From a virus: 64,000 nt of DNA. Location of the stretch: positions 1 to 64,000 of the IMG/VR virus record IMGVR_UViG_3300027833_000015; one strand, written 5' to 3'. The position numbers were made by a program, and so were the translations under genes. Every line of letters starts with the position of its first letter. The stretch's first letter is position 1. Positions 30,157-38,301 of the stretch are shown in pieces. Below the pieces are notes generated by a model that worked only from the letters and a program-made list of their open reading frames with translations, was not told the origin of the DNA and made no database searches.

Positions 30157-31554
30157 CTATCCAAAAAATTCATCAAGAGTACCAGCAACATCGAACGACT
30201 CGGGGTGATACTTTCGAGTCATCTCCTCACCACCGTTGTCAGTCAACCAGTCATACCACTCATTGTCGTCCCACATGCTCGGTGATACACCGTTCCAGTA
30301 TGGTCGCCACAGTTTGTGTTCTTCGTTCAGTCGACGCGAGTCAACGTATGCTCGACGCAGGTGCTCATATTCCCATGTGCCCAACTTCAACATATCTTCG
30401 CGGAAGTAGAACACAAGTGACATACGCATCAGGTCGTCTTCGCCAGAGTCAGGTGCCTCAATTGGAGTGTTAGCATGCATGACGCGCATGTTGTCCACCA
30501 ACAGTAGATCACCTGGACGGATATTGATGGCAGCACGAACTTCAGGGCATACCAACATACCACCCTTCCAGTCTTTCTTACCATCACTGATAACAGTCAG
30601 GTTGCTGAAACCTTCGTTCAACGAACCAGAGTCACGGTGACATGCCATACGCGCATTGCGGTCTTTGGTTGTCGTGTTGACTGTGATGGTAGTGAACGTG
30701 GTGTCTTCACCAATGAGGAACTTTGGATCCATTTGGTCAGCACACTTCTTCTGTCGTGCATGGCGAACTGGTAGCAGGTCAACAAAGGTTTGATCTAGTC
30801 GACGTGCGAACGGATAGCATTTCTCAAACACTTCACGGTTGTGATCAGTGAATGCAGTAGCACGACCATAAGGTATGCGAGGATAACGACCATAGAACCC
30901 AGCAATGCCAGACCAAATAGCAGTGGCATACATAGTATCTGAAATGAATTCTTTGCGTATCTTTGCAACATAAGTCTTTGCTTCCTCGAGTGTCATCACT
31001 CGCAGTTTGGTGAGCAGTAGTGGAAAGAACTCAGTGTATGTACCAAACTCTGGTTCGACTTTGGTGCGCAACCAAACACCACCACGATTCTCATCGTCAT
31101 CTGGTATGGCAGCAAACTCAGCAAGGGCATCAGAACCATCAATATTTGGTGGTTGTCCGTTCTCGAACCATGTCAGGACATTGATCTGGTATTGTGTGAC
31201 CCAGTCGCGATTGCCCTGTGACTCTTCACGTGGTCCCGCTGCCATGCCTCTGTTGTTTGATTCAATAGCAGCATCGAACAGACCAGCATATGCACCGTCT
31301 TGTTCTTCTTGCGTGAAAATGTTTTTACGGAACTTGAAAGCAATTCGATCTTCGTTCAGTCCTTCGTCTTCAACACCAGTGGATGGCATGTAGAAGTCTG
31401 CGTCTTGGTCAACGACAATGTCGAAGTGACTTTCGTCTGGGTATTGACCTTTGAGTGCTTCGGAGTCTTCGATGAACAGGGCAACATATACATCTTGTCC
31501 CTCATCACCAATGCTCTTCTCCCAAGAGCGACCACCTATTGTTACTATATTCAT
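30157..31554 (-). CDS. TET/JBP-type 2-oxoglutarate/Fe(II) DNA dioxygenase with clamp-type C-terminus
   Basis: 465 aa. MACHRDSGS gives the iron-binding H306-x-D308; PGDLLLVDNMRVMHANTPI supplies H360; RMSLVFYFRE supplies R377 for 2-oxoglutarate. The arrangement (HRD-SG, then FSNLTVIS) fits the TET/JBP oxygenase family, which hydroxylates 5-methylcytosine or thymine in DNA. It heads the operon, behind the promoter at 31579-31607, and GAGGAA precedes the ATG. The last residues AGTLDEFFG resemble the gp43 tail. With ThyX and no hydroxymethylase in view, thymine to hydroxymethyluracil on DNA is the attractive reaction; 5-methylcytosine is the alternative. Confidence 0.75.
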   Translation of the reverse strand: MNIVTIGGRSWEKSIGDEGQDVYVALFIEDSEALKGQYPDESHFDIVVDQDADFYMPSTGVEDEGLNEDRIAFKFRKNIFTQEEQDGAYAGLFDAAIESNNRGMAAGPREESQGNRDWVTQYQINVLTWFENGQPPNIDGSDALAEFAAIPDDDENRGGVWLRTKVEPEFGTYTEFFPLLLTKLRVMTLEEAKTYVAKIRKEFISDTMYATAIWSGIAGFYGRYPRIPYGRATAFTDHNREVFEKCYPFARRLDQTFVDLLPVRHARQKKCADQMDPKFLIGEDTTFTTITVNTTTKDRNARMACHRDSGSLNEGFSNLTVISDGKKDWKGGMLVCPEVRAAINIRPGDLLLVDNMRVMHANTPIEAPDSGEDDLMRMSLVFYFREDMLKLGTWEYEHLRRAYVDSRRLNEEHKLWRPYWNGVSPSMWDDNEWYDWLTDNGGEEMTRKYHPESFDVAGTLDEFFG

Positions 31555-31578
31555 TGTTGTTCCTCGAGTAGAGCATAT

Positions 31579-31607
31579 ATTATATAAGAAACGGATTGGG
31601 ATGTCAA
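31579..31607 (-). promoter_or_regulatory. Sigma70-type promoter of the DNA-modification operon
   Basis: TTGACA (31607-31602), 17-bp spacer, TATAAT (31584-31579). The -35 box begins at the base after the TAG stop of the 58-aa gene. Confidence 0.88.
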
Positions 31608-31784
31608 CTATAAATCCCACATCGTCAGTCTACCTTCGTACAGACCCCATCGCTGGTGCTTTGTTTCGAGGACGTTTCCGTTGAAGTACAGGATCTTGAC
31701 CTTTGCTGTTCTCATCTCATTATAAAGCGTTGACAGGTCATTATATTTCTCACGCTTTGGTTTGTAGTTTTTAGATTTGCTCAT
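31608..31784 (-). CDS. Hypothetical small protein, 58 aa
   Basis: Starts MSKSKNYKPKREKYNDLST, ends GRLTMWDL. It starts inside the gp46 C-terminus and its TAG directly abuts the operon promoter. Basic N-terminus. Function unknown. Confidence 0.72.
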   Translation of the reverse strand: MSKSKNYKPKREKYNDLSTLYNEMRTAKVKILYFNGNVLETKHQRWGLYEGRLTMWDL

Positions 31785-33507
31785 CGGACACCTTCTTGAT
31801 CTGAGAGAAGTTTTTCACTTTGGCGAATTCGATCTTGGCAGCAAACTTGCCTTCTAGTATCTCACCCTTGTGCGAGATAATGAACACGTTGGTGTCATCG
31901 CCCAACGTGTGGATGATCTTCAACAGGTTATCAATACCAGACTCGTCCAGAGAAGAGTCAAAGGTTTCGTCCAGTATCAACAGGTTGGTGCTGATGCTGT
32001 TCTTCATCTTGGCAATCTGCCTCCACGTGAACAACAATGCCAAGTCGATGCGCTGCTTCTCTCCCTCGGAGAAAGATGCGTATGAGAATGAATCCCTGTG
32101 ACGCGAACGGATAGTTTCTTCGAACTTTTCATCAAGGTCGAAGTGGACATAGAAGTCGAGGATAGACAGGTACTGATTAACCAGTTTGTTGATGACAGGC
32201 AGGTACTGCTTGATCACCTTAGTCTTGATGCCACTGTCTTTGAGCATCTCAGAGATGACCGTATTATATGCTGCTTGGTCATTCATCGTGTTGCGGTGAT
32301 CCATCAACTCGTGGTACTCTTTCATGAGCACGTCATATTCGTTATTCGCAGTTGCGAGGTCAGACGCACCACCACTCAGGGAAGCAATGTCAGCGCGATT
32401 CTTTTCTATGTTCTTATTGTGTGTCGCGATAGTCTGAAGATTGCCCTGTACATTCGTTAACAGAGATTGAACCTCCCTCATCTTCAACTCGTACTCTGTA
32501 ATATTAACAGTCACCTCATCACGGGAGGTTGCAACCTCTGCACCAGCAGACTGTAACTCTGCTGCTTGCTCTTTTGCTGTCTTCAGTTTACTTTCCTTCA
32601 GGGAAACGTCGATGTCTTGGTCGCAGGTCTCACAGTGATCATTCACCTCATAGAATTTAGCAGTCTTGACCAATGCTTTGATCTTTGTATTGAACTCTGA
32701 CTCGAAACCATTGAGTCGGGCGAGTTGCTTGCGTTGATCTTCCAGTAGTGGAGCGATCTCTAGACTTATATCATTCGCCTTGCTTTGGTTGGTCGCATTC
32801 TCACCAACGAGTTGTTCGATCTCAGCAGTAGTCTCAGCAATGTAGTCGTCTTTCTGTTTCTTGGCATCGTGATTCAACTTTGAAATGTCGCGGATGTATT
32901 TCTTCTGCGAGTCAGTCTTGGTTTCGTTTATGGCAATCTTGTGGTACACAGCGTTGACCTGTTCCTTCAACGTTGCGTTCTTCTCTTTGAGCAGACCGTT
33001 CATCTTCGAGAACACACCAATATCCAGCAGGTCTTCAATCACGTCACGACGATTCAGGGCAGACAACTGCATGAATGGCACGAACGATGAGGAACCGAGT
33101 ACAACCACTTGGTGGAAGGTCTTGTGGTTCAACTTGAGGATGTTCTGCTCGAGGACTTTCTGATACTCTTTGTTGTGCGAGTTCTGGTTGATCATCGTAC
33201 CATTGGCATAGATCTCAAACTTGACTGGTTTGATACCGCGCACAACTTTGTACTCTTTGTTGCCTATGGCAAACTCAACCTCAACCTGCATGCCCTTGTT
33301 GTTGATAGAGTTTACCAACTGTGCCTTGCTTATGCTTCTGTGTGACTTACCAAACAGACCATATGATATGGCATCCAGCATAGTCGACTTACCAGCACCG
33401 TTCTGACCAACGATCAGGGTGTGCTCACTTTTGTTCAGGAATATCTCCGTCCAGTTATCTCCCGTTGATAAGAAATTCTTGTATCGGATGGTCTTGAAAA
33501 TAATCAT
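31771..33507 (-). CDS. 46: gp46 recombination nuclease subunit (SbcC/Rad50-like)
   Basis: 578 aa. ATPase of the gp46/47 exonuclease that resects DNA ends for recombination. Walker A VGQNGAGKSTML (about 34-45), long coiled coil with a CETC zinc hook near 290, ABC signature FSEGEKQRIDLALL, Walker B NLLILDETFDSSLDE, and H-loop ISHKGE. Size and layout match T4 gp46. TAATG overlap with gp47. Confidence 0.96.
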   Translation of the reverse strand: MIIFKTIRYKNFLSTGDNWTEIFLNKSEHTLIVGQNGAGKSTMLDAISYGLFGKSHRSISKAQLVNSINNKGMQVEVEFAIGNKEYKVVRGIKPVKFEIYANGTMINQNSHNKEYQKVLEQNILKLNHKTFHQVVVLGSSSFVPFMQLSALNRRDVIEDLLDIGVFSKMNGLLKEKNATLKEQVNAVYHKIAINETKTDSQKKYIRDISKLNHDAKKQKDDYIAETTAEIEQLVGENATNQSKANDISLEIAPLLEDQRKQLARLNGFESEFNTKIKALVKTAKFYEVNDHCETCDQDIDVSLKESKLKTAKEQAAELQSAGAEVATSRDEVTVNITEYELKMREVQSLLTNVQGNLQTIATHNKNIEKNRADIASLSGGASDLATANNEYDVLMKEYHELMDHRNTMNDQAAYNTVISEMLKDSGIKTKVIKQYLPVINKLVNQYLSILDFYVHFDLDEKFEETIRSRHRDSFSYASFSEGEKQRIDLALLFTWRQIAKMKNSISTNLLILDETFDSSLDESGIDNLLKIIHTLGDDTNVFIISHKGEILEGKFAAKIEFAKVKNFSQIKKVSDEQI

Positions 33508-34568
33508 TAAACAACGTCCTGTGATTGTGCTTCAGTCATGAGGTCAAGGACTTCACTTTTAATACGTTCCTTGTTGAGTACAGTCTCGACATTATCGACA
33601 TATGCGCTGAGAAGTGAAGAAGTGTCTTCGACCTCGAGTCCATCGTCAGCAACGTTTGTACCTTCAAACTCGGAGAAGTCCTCTTGTATCTTGAGGTCAT
33701 ATGTGTCACGCTGTTGTATGCGATCAATGAATCGATCGAACGTGAACGAGTCTGCTTTCTTGATGACAACAACCTTGACGAATTGCTTGTCGAACCGAGC
33801 AGTGTCATACTCGCTGTAATCATTCTTGGTGTCATCATAGTAGACGCGCTGGAACAATGTCAGTGGGTTTTGTACAGGAAGCAATTCACGAGTATCCGTA
33901 TCAAGGATGTGGAAGAACTTATCATCGTGAGCATCGTTCCAGAAGAACTCCATCTGCGAACCAAGATAGTGGATGTTTTCTTGGTTTGACTTCACGTGGT
34001 AATGACCAGACAGAACCAACTCGAAACGGTGCAGGTTCTCAGCAGACATACCGTGTGTACAAGGCACACCGCGCAGCATGTCAAACCCATTGAGTTCGAA
34101 GTGACCGCCAATGACATCTGCCTTACAGTTGACAAGGAAGTCCATACACTCTTGTTCATTCTCAGGACAGATCCACGGAACAAGACCAACCTTCATGCCA
34201 TCGTAATCAAGTACAGAACAGTCCTGAACGATGTTGACTTCGTTCATGTAGTGACCCAGCAACTCCTTCAGGGAGTTTAGGTCGTTTGTGTTCTTGTAAT
34301 AGGTGTCGTGGTTTCCTGGAATTATATCCATGGTGATACCGTCAGAACGTAAACGCTCAAGGAACACTTTGCGGTTGCTGTTCAGTGCCTTGAAGTTTAT
34401 GAATCGACGGTTCTCATAGTAGTCGCCCAAGTGCAGTATCTGGGTGATGTTGTTGTCATTCAGGTAGGGAAAGAACACCTCGTTGTAGAAGCGTTCTTGG
34501 TACTCTATAAAAATGTCACTGCTGTTCCTGATACCACAATGTGTATCATTTAGGATTGCGATCTTAAT
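33507..34568 (-). CDS. 47: gp47 recombination nuclease (SbcD/Mre11-like), apparent ATT start
   Basis: 353 aa. Metallophosphoesterase partner of gp46. Motifs: DTH (about residues 8-10, in LNDTHCG), GDYYENR, GNHDTYYK, GGHFELNG and SGHYHV. The first ATG/GTG in frame is the GTG at 34478, but starting there would lose the essential D-x-H. The frame continues upstream to ATT at 34568, preceded by GAGGAG at correct spacing, and an in-frame TAA (the gp55 stop) lies two codons further up. So initiation at ATT (AUU) is the best reading: (M)KIAILNDTHCG. A sequencing error of ATG is the alternative. Confidence 0.9.
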   Translation of the reverse strand: MKIAILNDTHCGIRNSSDIFIEYQERFYNEVFFPYLNDNNITQILHLGDYYENRRFINFKALNSNRKVFLERLRSDGITMDIIPGNHDTYYKNTNDLNSLKELLGHYMNEVNIVQDCSVLDYDGMKVGLVPWICPENEQECMDFLVNCKADVIGGHFELNGFDMLRGVPCTHGMSAENLHRFELVLSGHYHVKSNQENIHYLGSQMEFFWNDAHDDKFFHILDTDTRELLPVQNPLTLFQRVYYDDTKNDYSEYDTARFDKQFVKVVVIKKADSFTFDRFIDRIQQRDTYDLKIQEDFSEFEGTNVADDGLEVEDTSSLLSAYVDNVETVLNKERIKSEVLDLMTEAQSQDVV

Positions 34569-34571
34569 AAA

Positions 34572-35159
34572 TTACTCCTCGAAGAAAGCAGAGAGGTCAG
34601 AATCAACTCTCACTGTGCGCTTTGTTACCATTTTCTTCTTATAGTCTTTTATCTTGGTATCGTTTTCTTTGACATCGTCAATCCTGCGTCGCAGGTTATC
34701 GACAAATGATTGCACTGCCTTGGCGACCTGTGGATCTTCATTCGGGTCAACCATAAACTCTTCCAGACCAGACTCAGCAAGATAGTTCAGTTTGACATCT
34801 TGTTGACGCTGCTCTTTCTTGATGCGTCGAAGGAAAGCATACCATGCAATCTGGGTGAAGTAACCAAACGCATTTGGTTTGCCCTTGCGTGTTGCTGCTT
34901 CGACGTTATAGTTCTTGCATGCGCGGAGACAGTTCTCAACAGCATCCATGACCATCTCTTCACGATAGGTGTACCGCACAAAGTTAGACTTGTGTGACAA
35001 TCCTTCAGAGATCTTCAGGAAGCACTCAGCAACGTAACGTGGCATCTGTGGTATCTTTTCTCCTGCTGCTTCTGCCTCACGGACAGATATAACATGATCT
35101 ACAACTGATTGTGAGAACAGGGCATTATTAACATAATGTGGGCGTTCGCTGGGTTTCAT
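34572..35159 (-). CDS. 55: gp55 late-transcription sigma factor
   Basis: 195 aa. Recruits host RNA polymerase to TATAAATA-type late promoters. HYVNNALFSQSVVDHV and ISEGLSHKSNFVRYTYREEM match the T4 gp55 core, with NAFGYFTQIAWYAFLRRIKKEQ as the sigma region 2-like part. The C-terminus SDLSAFFEE corresponds to the T4 gp55 clamp-binding epitope SLDFLYE. It precedes gp47 and is the first gene behind the 35193-35221 promoter. Confidence 0.95.
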   Translation of the reverse strand: MKPSERPHYVNNALFSQSVVDHVISVREAEAAGEKIPQMPRYVAECFLKISEGLSHKSNFVRYTYREEMVMDAVENCLRACKNYNVEAATRKGKPNAFGYFTQIAWYAFLRRIKKEQRQQDVKLNYLAESGLEEFMVDPNEDPQVAKAVQSFVDNLRRRIDDVKENDTKIKDYKKKMVTKRTVRVDSDLSAFFEE

Positions 35160-35192
35160 AATTTATTCCATTGTTTCATACGGTAGAACTCT

Positions 35193-35221
35193 ATTGTACA
35201 TCAAGTAGTATGTAATGTCAA
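35193..35221 (-). promoter_or_regulatory. Sigma70-type promoter of gp55-gp47-gp46
   Basis: TTGACA (35221-35216), 17-bp spacer, TACAAT (35198-35193), AGAGTT. The -35 contains the TGA stop of the 138-aa gene. Confidence 0.86.
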
Positions 35222-35634
35222 TCTTCGGTCAACAGTTTAGGTGGGAAGGAAAGTATATTGCCTCTTGGTGTGGGGTCGGGGTCACTGCCATCGTCAACAG
35301 GGTTGTCGTCGATCAACATCTCCTGTATGGCATCACAAGAACTGGTATACTGCTCAATCACCTTCTTGCTTGGTTTGTTGATACAAACAATCGAAGATGG
35401 GTTAACAGAAACAGCGACATCTAGTGCTTCAGGATATGATACAAACGGACGCAAGATATAATACGACTTGTTCAACTGCAACTCGTCATCTTCATACTCA
35501 ACAGCAACCATTTCAAGCGCATGACTGACAATGAACGTTTCTTTGGTTTCAATGTCGATGGACTGCGCGAGAATTTCTTGGCCAGTGGTTAGTTTGATCT
35601 GTAATATTTTCTCTATTTCTAATTCTATGTTCAT
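35218..35634 (-). CDS. Hypothetical protein between uvsW and gp55, 138 aa
   Basis: Starts MNIELEIEKILQIKLTTGQE; the first half looks like a small Sm-like beta-barrel, and the C-terminal third is Asp/Pro-rich (DDGSDPDPTPRGN). The ATG overlaps the UvsW stop (ATGA). Proteins of this kind lie beside gp55 or gp33-type genes in related phages. Function unknown. Confidence 0.75.
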   Translation of the reverse strand: MNIELEIEKILQIKLTTGQEILAQSIDIETKETFIVSHALEMVAVEYEDDELQLNKSYYILRPFVSYPEALDVAVSVNPSSIVCINKPSKKVIEQYTSSCDAIQEMLIDDNPVDDGSDPDPTPRGNILSFPPKLLTED

Positions 35635-37094
35635 AGGATTACCTTGTGTATATCGAATTCAAACTTTTCTTTGTTGTACATCTTAACCCTTTCCTCTGCA
35701 TGCTTCAGAGTAAAGTTCTTCTTGGACTTGTTAGACAGGTCATCGGATAGGTCATACAACTTTGTGTCCTGTCCGTTCTCTGCCTTACGAAGTCCCCTGC
35801 CAATTGCCTGTAATACTTTCACCTGTGACTTTGATGGTGAAGCAAATACAATGTTGTGCAGGTTCTTGATGTTGATGCCTGTACTAAATGTACCCATGGA
35901 GGCAACGATTATGGCACCTTCACTACGCTCAACGATACCACGGATTGCTTCCCTATCGGAAACGTCCGTTCCACCGTGCACATAGAACACCTGATCGTTC
36001 TTCTCCTTGATCATCTTGTACAGTATCTCACCATGCTTCTCTACAAACTGATACAGTACCAAAGTGTTGCCAGTCTGAGTCAACGCAATGTTGCGTATCA
36101 GTTTGTTCCTCGGTTCGTAACCAACGAGGAAGTCTACTTCTTCCTGATAATTTCGATCTCTATTAAGTATACGCATCTCCTTTGAGTAGTCAAGCATAAG
36201 CATGTCTATCTTCAATCGGGCGAGTGTACCGTTGTCCTGCAAGTCTCTGGTGAACGTGACACGCTTTGTTGGACCAAATAGTCCCTCAAGTACCAACTTG
36301 TTGCACTGTGTGCCGTCCAGTGTACCAGTGGTGCCGAATCGATACTCTGCTTCGCTACACTTGTTCATCATAGTCGCGAGGGACTTTGCTTTGAACAGGT
36401 GACACTCATCACCGAACACGCAACCAAAGGCATCAAACCAATCTGGTCCAAGTCGGAACACTGACTGCCATGTAGTGACGATAACTCTCTTGGTCGTCTT
36501 CTTGTCCTTGCCCGAGTAGATCTTATGCACTTCGGTATCAACGTCCATGCCATAGTCAGCGAAGTCTTTGTACATCTGCTCCACGAGGGAGGTCGTCGGC
36601 ACAACGACAAGGACTGCTTTGTCATACCCGTCCAAGTACCAGCGCATCAGGTTGTATATGATGAACGACTTACCAGAACCAGTTGGGGACAGCAGGATGC
36701 AACGCTTGTTCGCGATACCGTGGGTGATTGCATCGTACTGGTACTTGCGTGGTGGGAATGGCATCTTCCACATCGCCTGTGATGCTACCAAGTGTTGGTG
36801 GTCGACTTTGTTCCTTGCTGTTGGCAGACCATAGTCGCTATCTTCCATCTGGATGTGATAGTGGCGGTCAGCAGCAAACTTGCAGAGTTTGGTGTAGAGT
36901 CCAACGTTCAGTTCAGCAGTGACTCCGTTGAAGAGTCTGATCTTACCGTCCCACTGCTTGCGCTTGAACGCTGGCATGAACTTAGCACCTGGAACCATGA
37001 ATGCGAAATACTCAGAGAGTTCTGCGCGGATACCAGCGTCACAGTCAACAAACATGTTGGCGTGGTTCAGTAGTTTAACAGTGAGTGTTGCCAT
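35631..37094 (-). CDS. uvsW: UvsW DNA/RNA helicase
   Basis: 487 aa. SF2 helicase that unwinds R-loops and moves branched DNA. N-terminal domain (1-100) as in T4 UvsW, then Q-like PPRKYQYDAI, Walker A LSPTGSGKSF, Walker B GDECHLF, GTTGTLDG (motif III), and ATP-dependent motif VI QAIGRGLRK. In T4 uvsW is a late gene; here a CTAAATA late-type promoter stands about 30 nt upstream, in agreement. Confidence 0.95.
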   Translation of the reverse strand: MATLTVKLLNHANMFVDCDAGIRAELSEYFAFMVPGAKFMPAFKRKQWDGKIRLFNGVTAELNVGLYTKLCKFAADRHYHIQMEDSDYGLPTARNKVDHQHLVASQAMWKMPFPPRKYQYDAITHGIANKRCILLSPTGSGKSFIIYNLMRWYLDGYDKAVLVVVPTTSLVEQMYKDFADYGMDVDTEVHKIYSGKDKKTTKRVIVTTWQSVFRLGPDWFDAFGCVFGDECHLFKAKSLATMMNKCSEAEYRFGTTGTLDGTQCNKLVLEGLFGPTKRVTFTRDLQDNGTLARLKIDMLMLDYSKEMRILNRDRNYQEEVDFLVGYEPRNKLIRNIALTQTGNTLVLYQFVEKHGEILYKMIKEKNDQVFYVHGGTDVSDREAIRGIVERSEGAIIVASMGTFSTGINIKNLHNIVFASPSKSQVKVLQAIGRGLRKAENGQDTKLYDLSDDLSNKSKKNFTLKHAEERVKMYNKEKFEFDIHKVIL

Positions 37095-37108
37095 TACAAA
37101 TGCCTATA

Positions 37109-37121
37109 GGAGAATGTCTCC
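37109..37121 (-). other. Small inverted repeat in the uvsW leader
   Basis: GGAGA-CAT-TCTCC, 15 bases upstream of the uvsW ATG. A 5-bp stem with a 3-base loop could affect access to the ribosome site. Confidence 0.4.
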
Positions 37122-37124
37122 TGC

Positions 37125-37131
37125 TATTTAG
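37125..37131 (-). promoter_or_regulatory. Late-type promoter of uvsW (CTAAATA)
   Basis: CTAAATA on the minus strand, overlapping the UvsY stop (TAA). About 30 nt before the uvsW start, the distance seen at other late-type sites here. Confidence 0.55.
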
Positions 37132-37568
37132 GCACCTGCTTCGAACTGCTTCCAGCGGATAGAATTACCGATTGTCTGGTGTCGCCACTTGAGGGAGTCA
37201 ATAATTTCCTTCAGTGCTTCGACCATCGTCTTGTAGTACACAACAGTTGCTTCGCTTTGTTGTATCTCTGGGTCACTGTCATAATAGTACGACAAGTCGC
37301 CCTTCATGATCTTGAGACCATTGAATGGGTCAGGTTCCCAACCAAGATCAACAATCTCTTCTTGGGACATCTTGCCATTGTACCACAGGAACTTATTCTT
37401 GAGGAGGGTTTGTTGCTTATCTTCTGCTCGTTTCATCAGAAGTTTTGCTTGTATATAATAACCAAGATATTGTCCGTGTAACTTGGGAGTCTCACGTGAT
37501 GCTACATCTAGGTTATGTCCGATCTCACAGTCCGTTGCCCATTGGGCGAGGATACCATCTAAATCCAT
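37128..37568 (-). CDS. uvsY: UvsY recombination mediator
   Basis: 146 aa. Helps UvsX displace ssDNA-binding protein. ASRETPKLHGQYLGYYIQA, LKNKFLWYNGKMSQEEI, GWEPDPFNGLKIMKGD and YYYDSDPEIQQSE are the conserved UvsY segments. Length is close to T4 UvsY (137 aa). Confidence 0.93.
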   Translation of the reverse strand: MDLDGILAQWATDCEIGHNLDVASRETPKLHGQYLGYYIQAKLLMKRAEDKQQTLLKNKFLWYNGKMSQEEIVDLGWEPDPFNGLKIMKGDLSYYYDSDPEIQQSEATVVYYKTMVEALKEIIDSLKWRHQTIGNSIRWKQFEAGA

Positions 37569-37571
37569 ATA

Positions 37572-38075
37572 TTATTCAACTATCTCAAAGTAGGAAAATC
37601 TAAAGGAGGCAGGGAATGTTACATATTCCACTGACTGGTTGGTTGATTCAAAACGTATGTCGCCAACAGAAACTGGCAGCGCATCAATGTATTTGAATCT
37701 GATGCTGGTGTTGTTGTGACTCGTAAGAGCAACAATGGTTATGTCCGAGTAACTCGGTTGGGAAGATGTTTTGCCTCCAAAGTCATCACGCTTTGTGATC
37801 ATTGGACTATTGACACTTCGCAACATCCAGTTGTACATCTCTGTGTACGACTGCATCTTCTCGTCAAGCAGGACGTCCATGGTAAGTTCACCGAACTCCA
37901 TCTGACCTCCAGGCATTGGTACGCTCTGTATGCGCTTGACTGATGTTTCTACAGCAGGGCATGACGCTCCTGGATGTGTAACTGCCTGTACATAGAATTC
38001 TAAGTTGCTATAGTTCTTGCGATCTATGACTACTTTAAATCCCGTTGGTTGAAATAAATTTGCTGGTCCGTCCAT
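37572..38075 (-). CDS. Tail tube-like structural protein
   Basis: 167 aa. Beta-rich; NLEFYVQAVTHPGASCP, GELTMDVLLDEKMQSYTEMYNWM and the closing VEYVTFPASFRFSYFEI follow the pattern of gp19-type tube domains (also in gp54 and gp48). Similar genes stand beside uvsY in marine T4-like phages. It could be a baseplate or tube-end component. It has both an early-type promoter and an overlapping late-type element upstream. Confidence 0.6.
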   Translation of the reverse strand: MDGPANLFQPTGFKVVIDRKNYSNLEFYVQAVTHPGASCPAVETSVKRIQSVPMPGGQMEFGELTMDVLLDEKMQSYTEMYNWMLRSVNSPMITKRDDFGGKTSSQPSYSDITIVALTSHNNTSIRFKYIDALPVSVGDIRFESTNQSVEYVTFPASFRFSYFEIVE

Positions 38076-38101
38076 TTGTATTCCCCGACTTAACTCTCTC
38101 T

Positions 38102-38129
38102 ATTATCTCTATTTAGGATGAAATGTCAA
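38102..38129 (-). promoter_or_regulatory. Overlapping early and late promoter
   Basis: TTGACA (38129-38124), 16-bp spacer, GATAAT (38107-38102). Inside the spacer is CTAAATA (38116-38110), the late-type element. Suggests use both early (uvsY) and late (structural gene). Confidence 0.7.
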
Positions 38130-38225
38130 CACGAACTTTCGAGACCTAAATTTTATGCCGCGAAAATTGCGACGCCCTTTTACTTTTCATCTTTTTGGAG
38201 GTTTTGACCCCTTGATTTGCAGACA

Positions 38226-38252
38226 TAAAAAAACCCGCACCTAAATGCGGGT
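38226..38252 (-). terminator. Rho-independent terminator after gp23
   Basis: Stem ACCCGCA/TGCGGGT with a 6-base loop, followed on the minus strand by a run of seven T. It ends the late capsid operon about 100 bp below the gp23 stop. An A-run on the other side may let it act in both directions. Confidence 0.93.
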
Positions 38253-38301
38253 CATAAACCTATTATAATTATTTCGGTTTTGGTCCCAAGGTAGGGAAGG
38301 T

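Noticed and set aside
33507-34478. gp47 starting at GTG 34478
   Set aside because: Would remove the D-x-H metal motif and lacks a ribosome site; the ATT start explains both.
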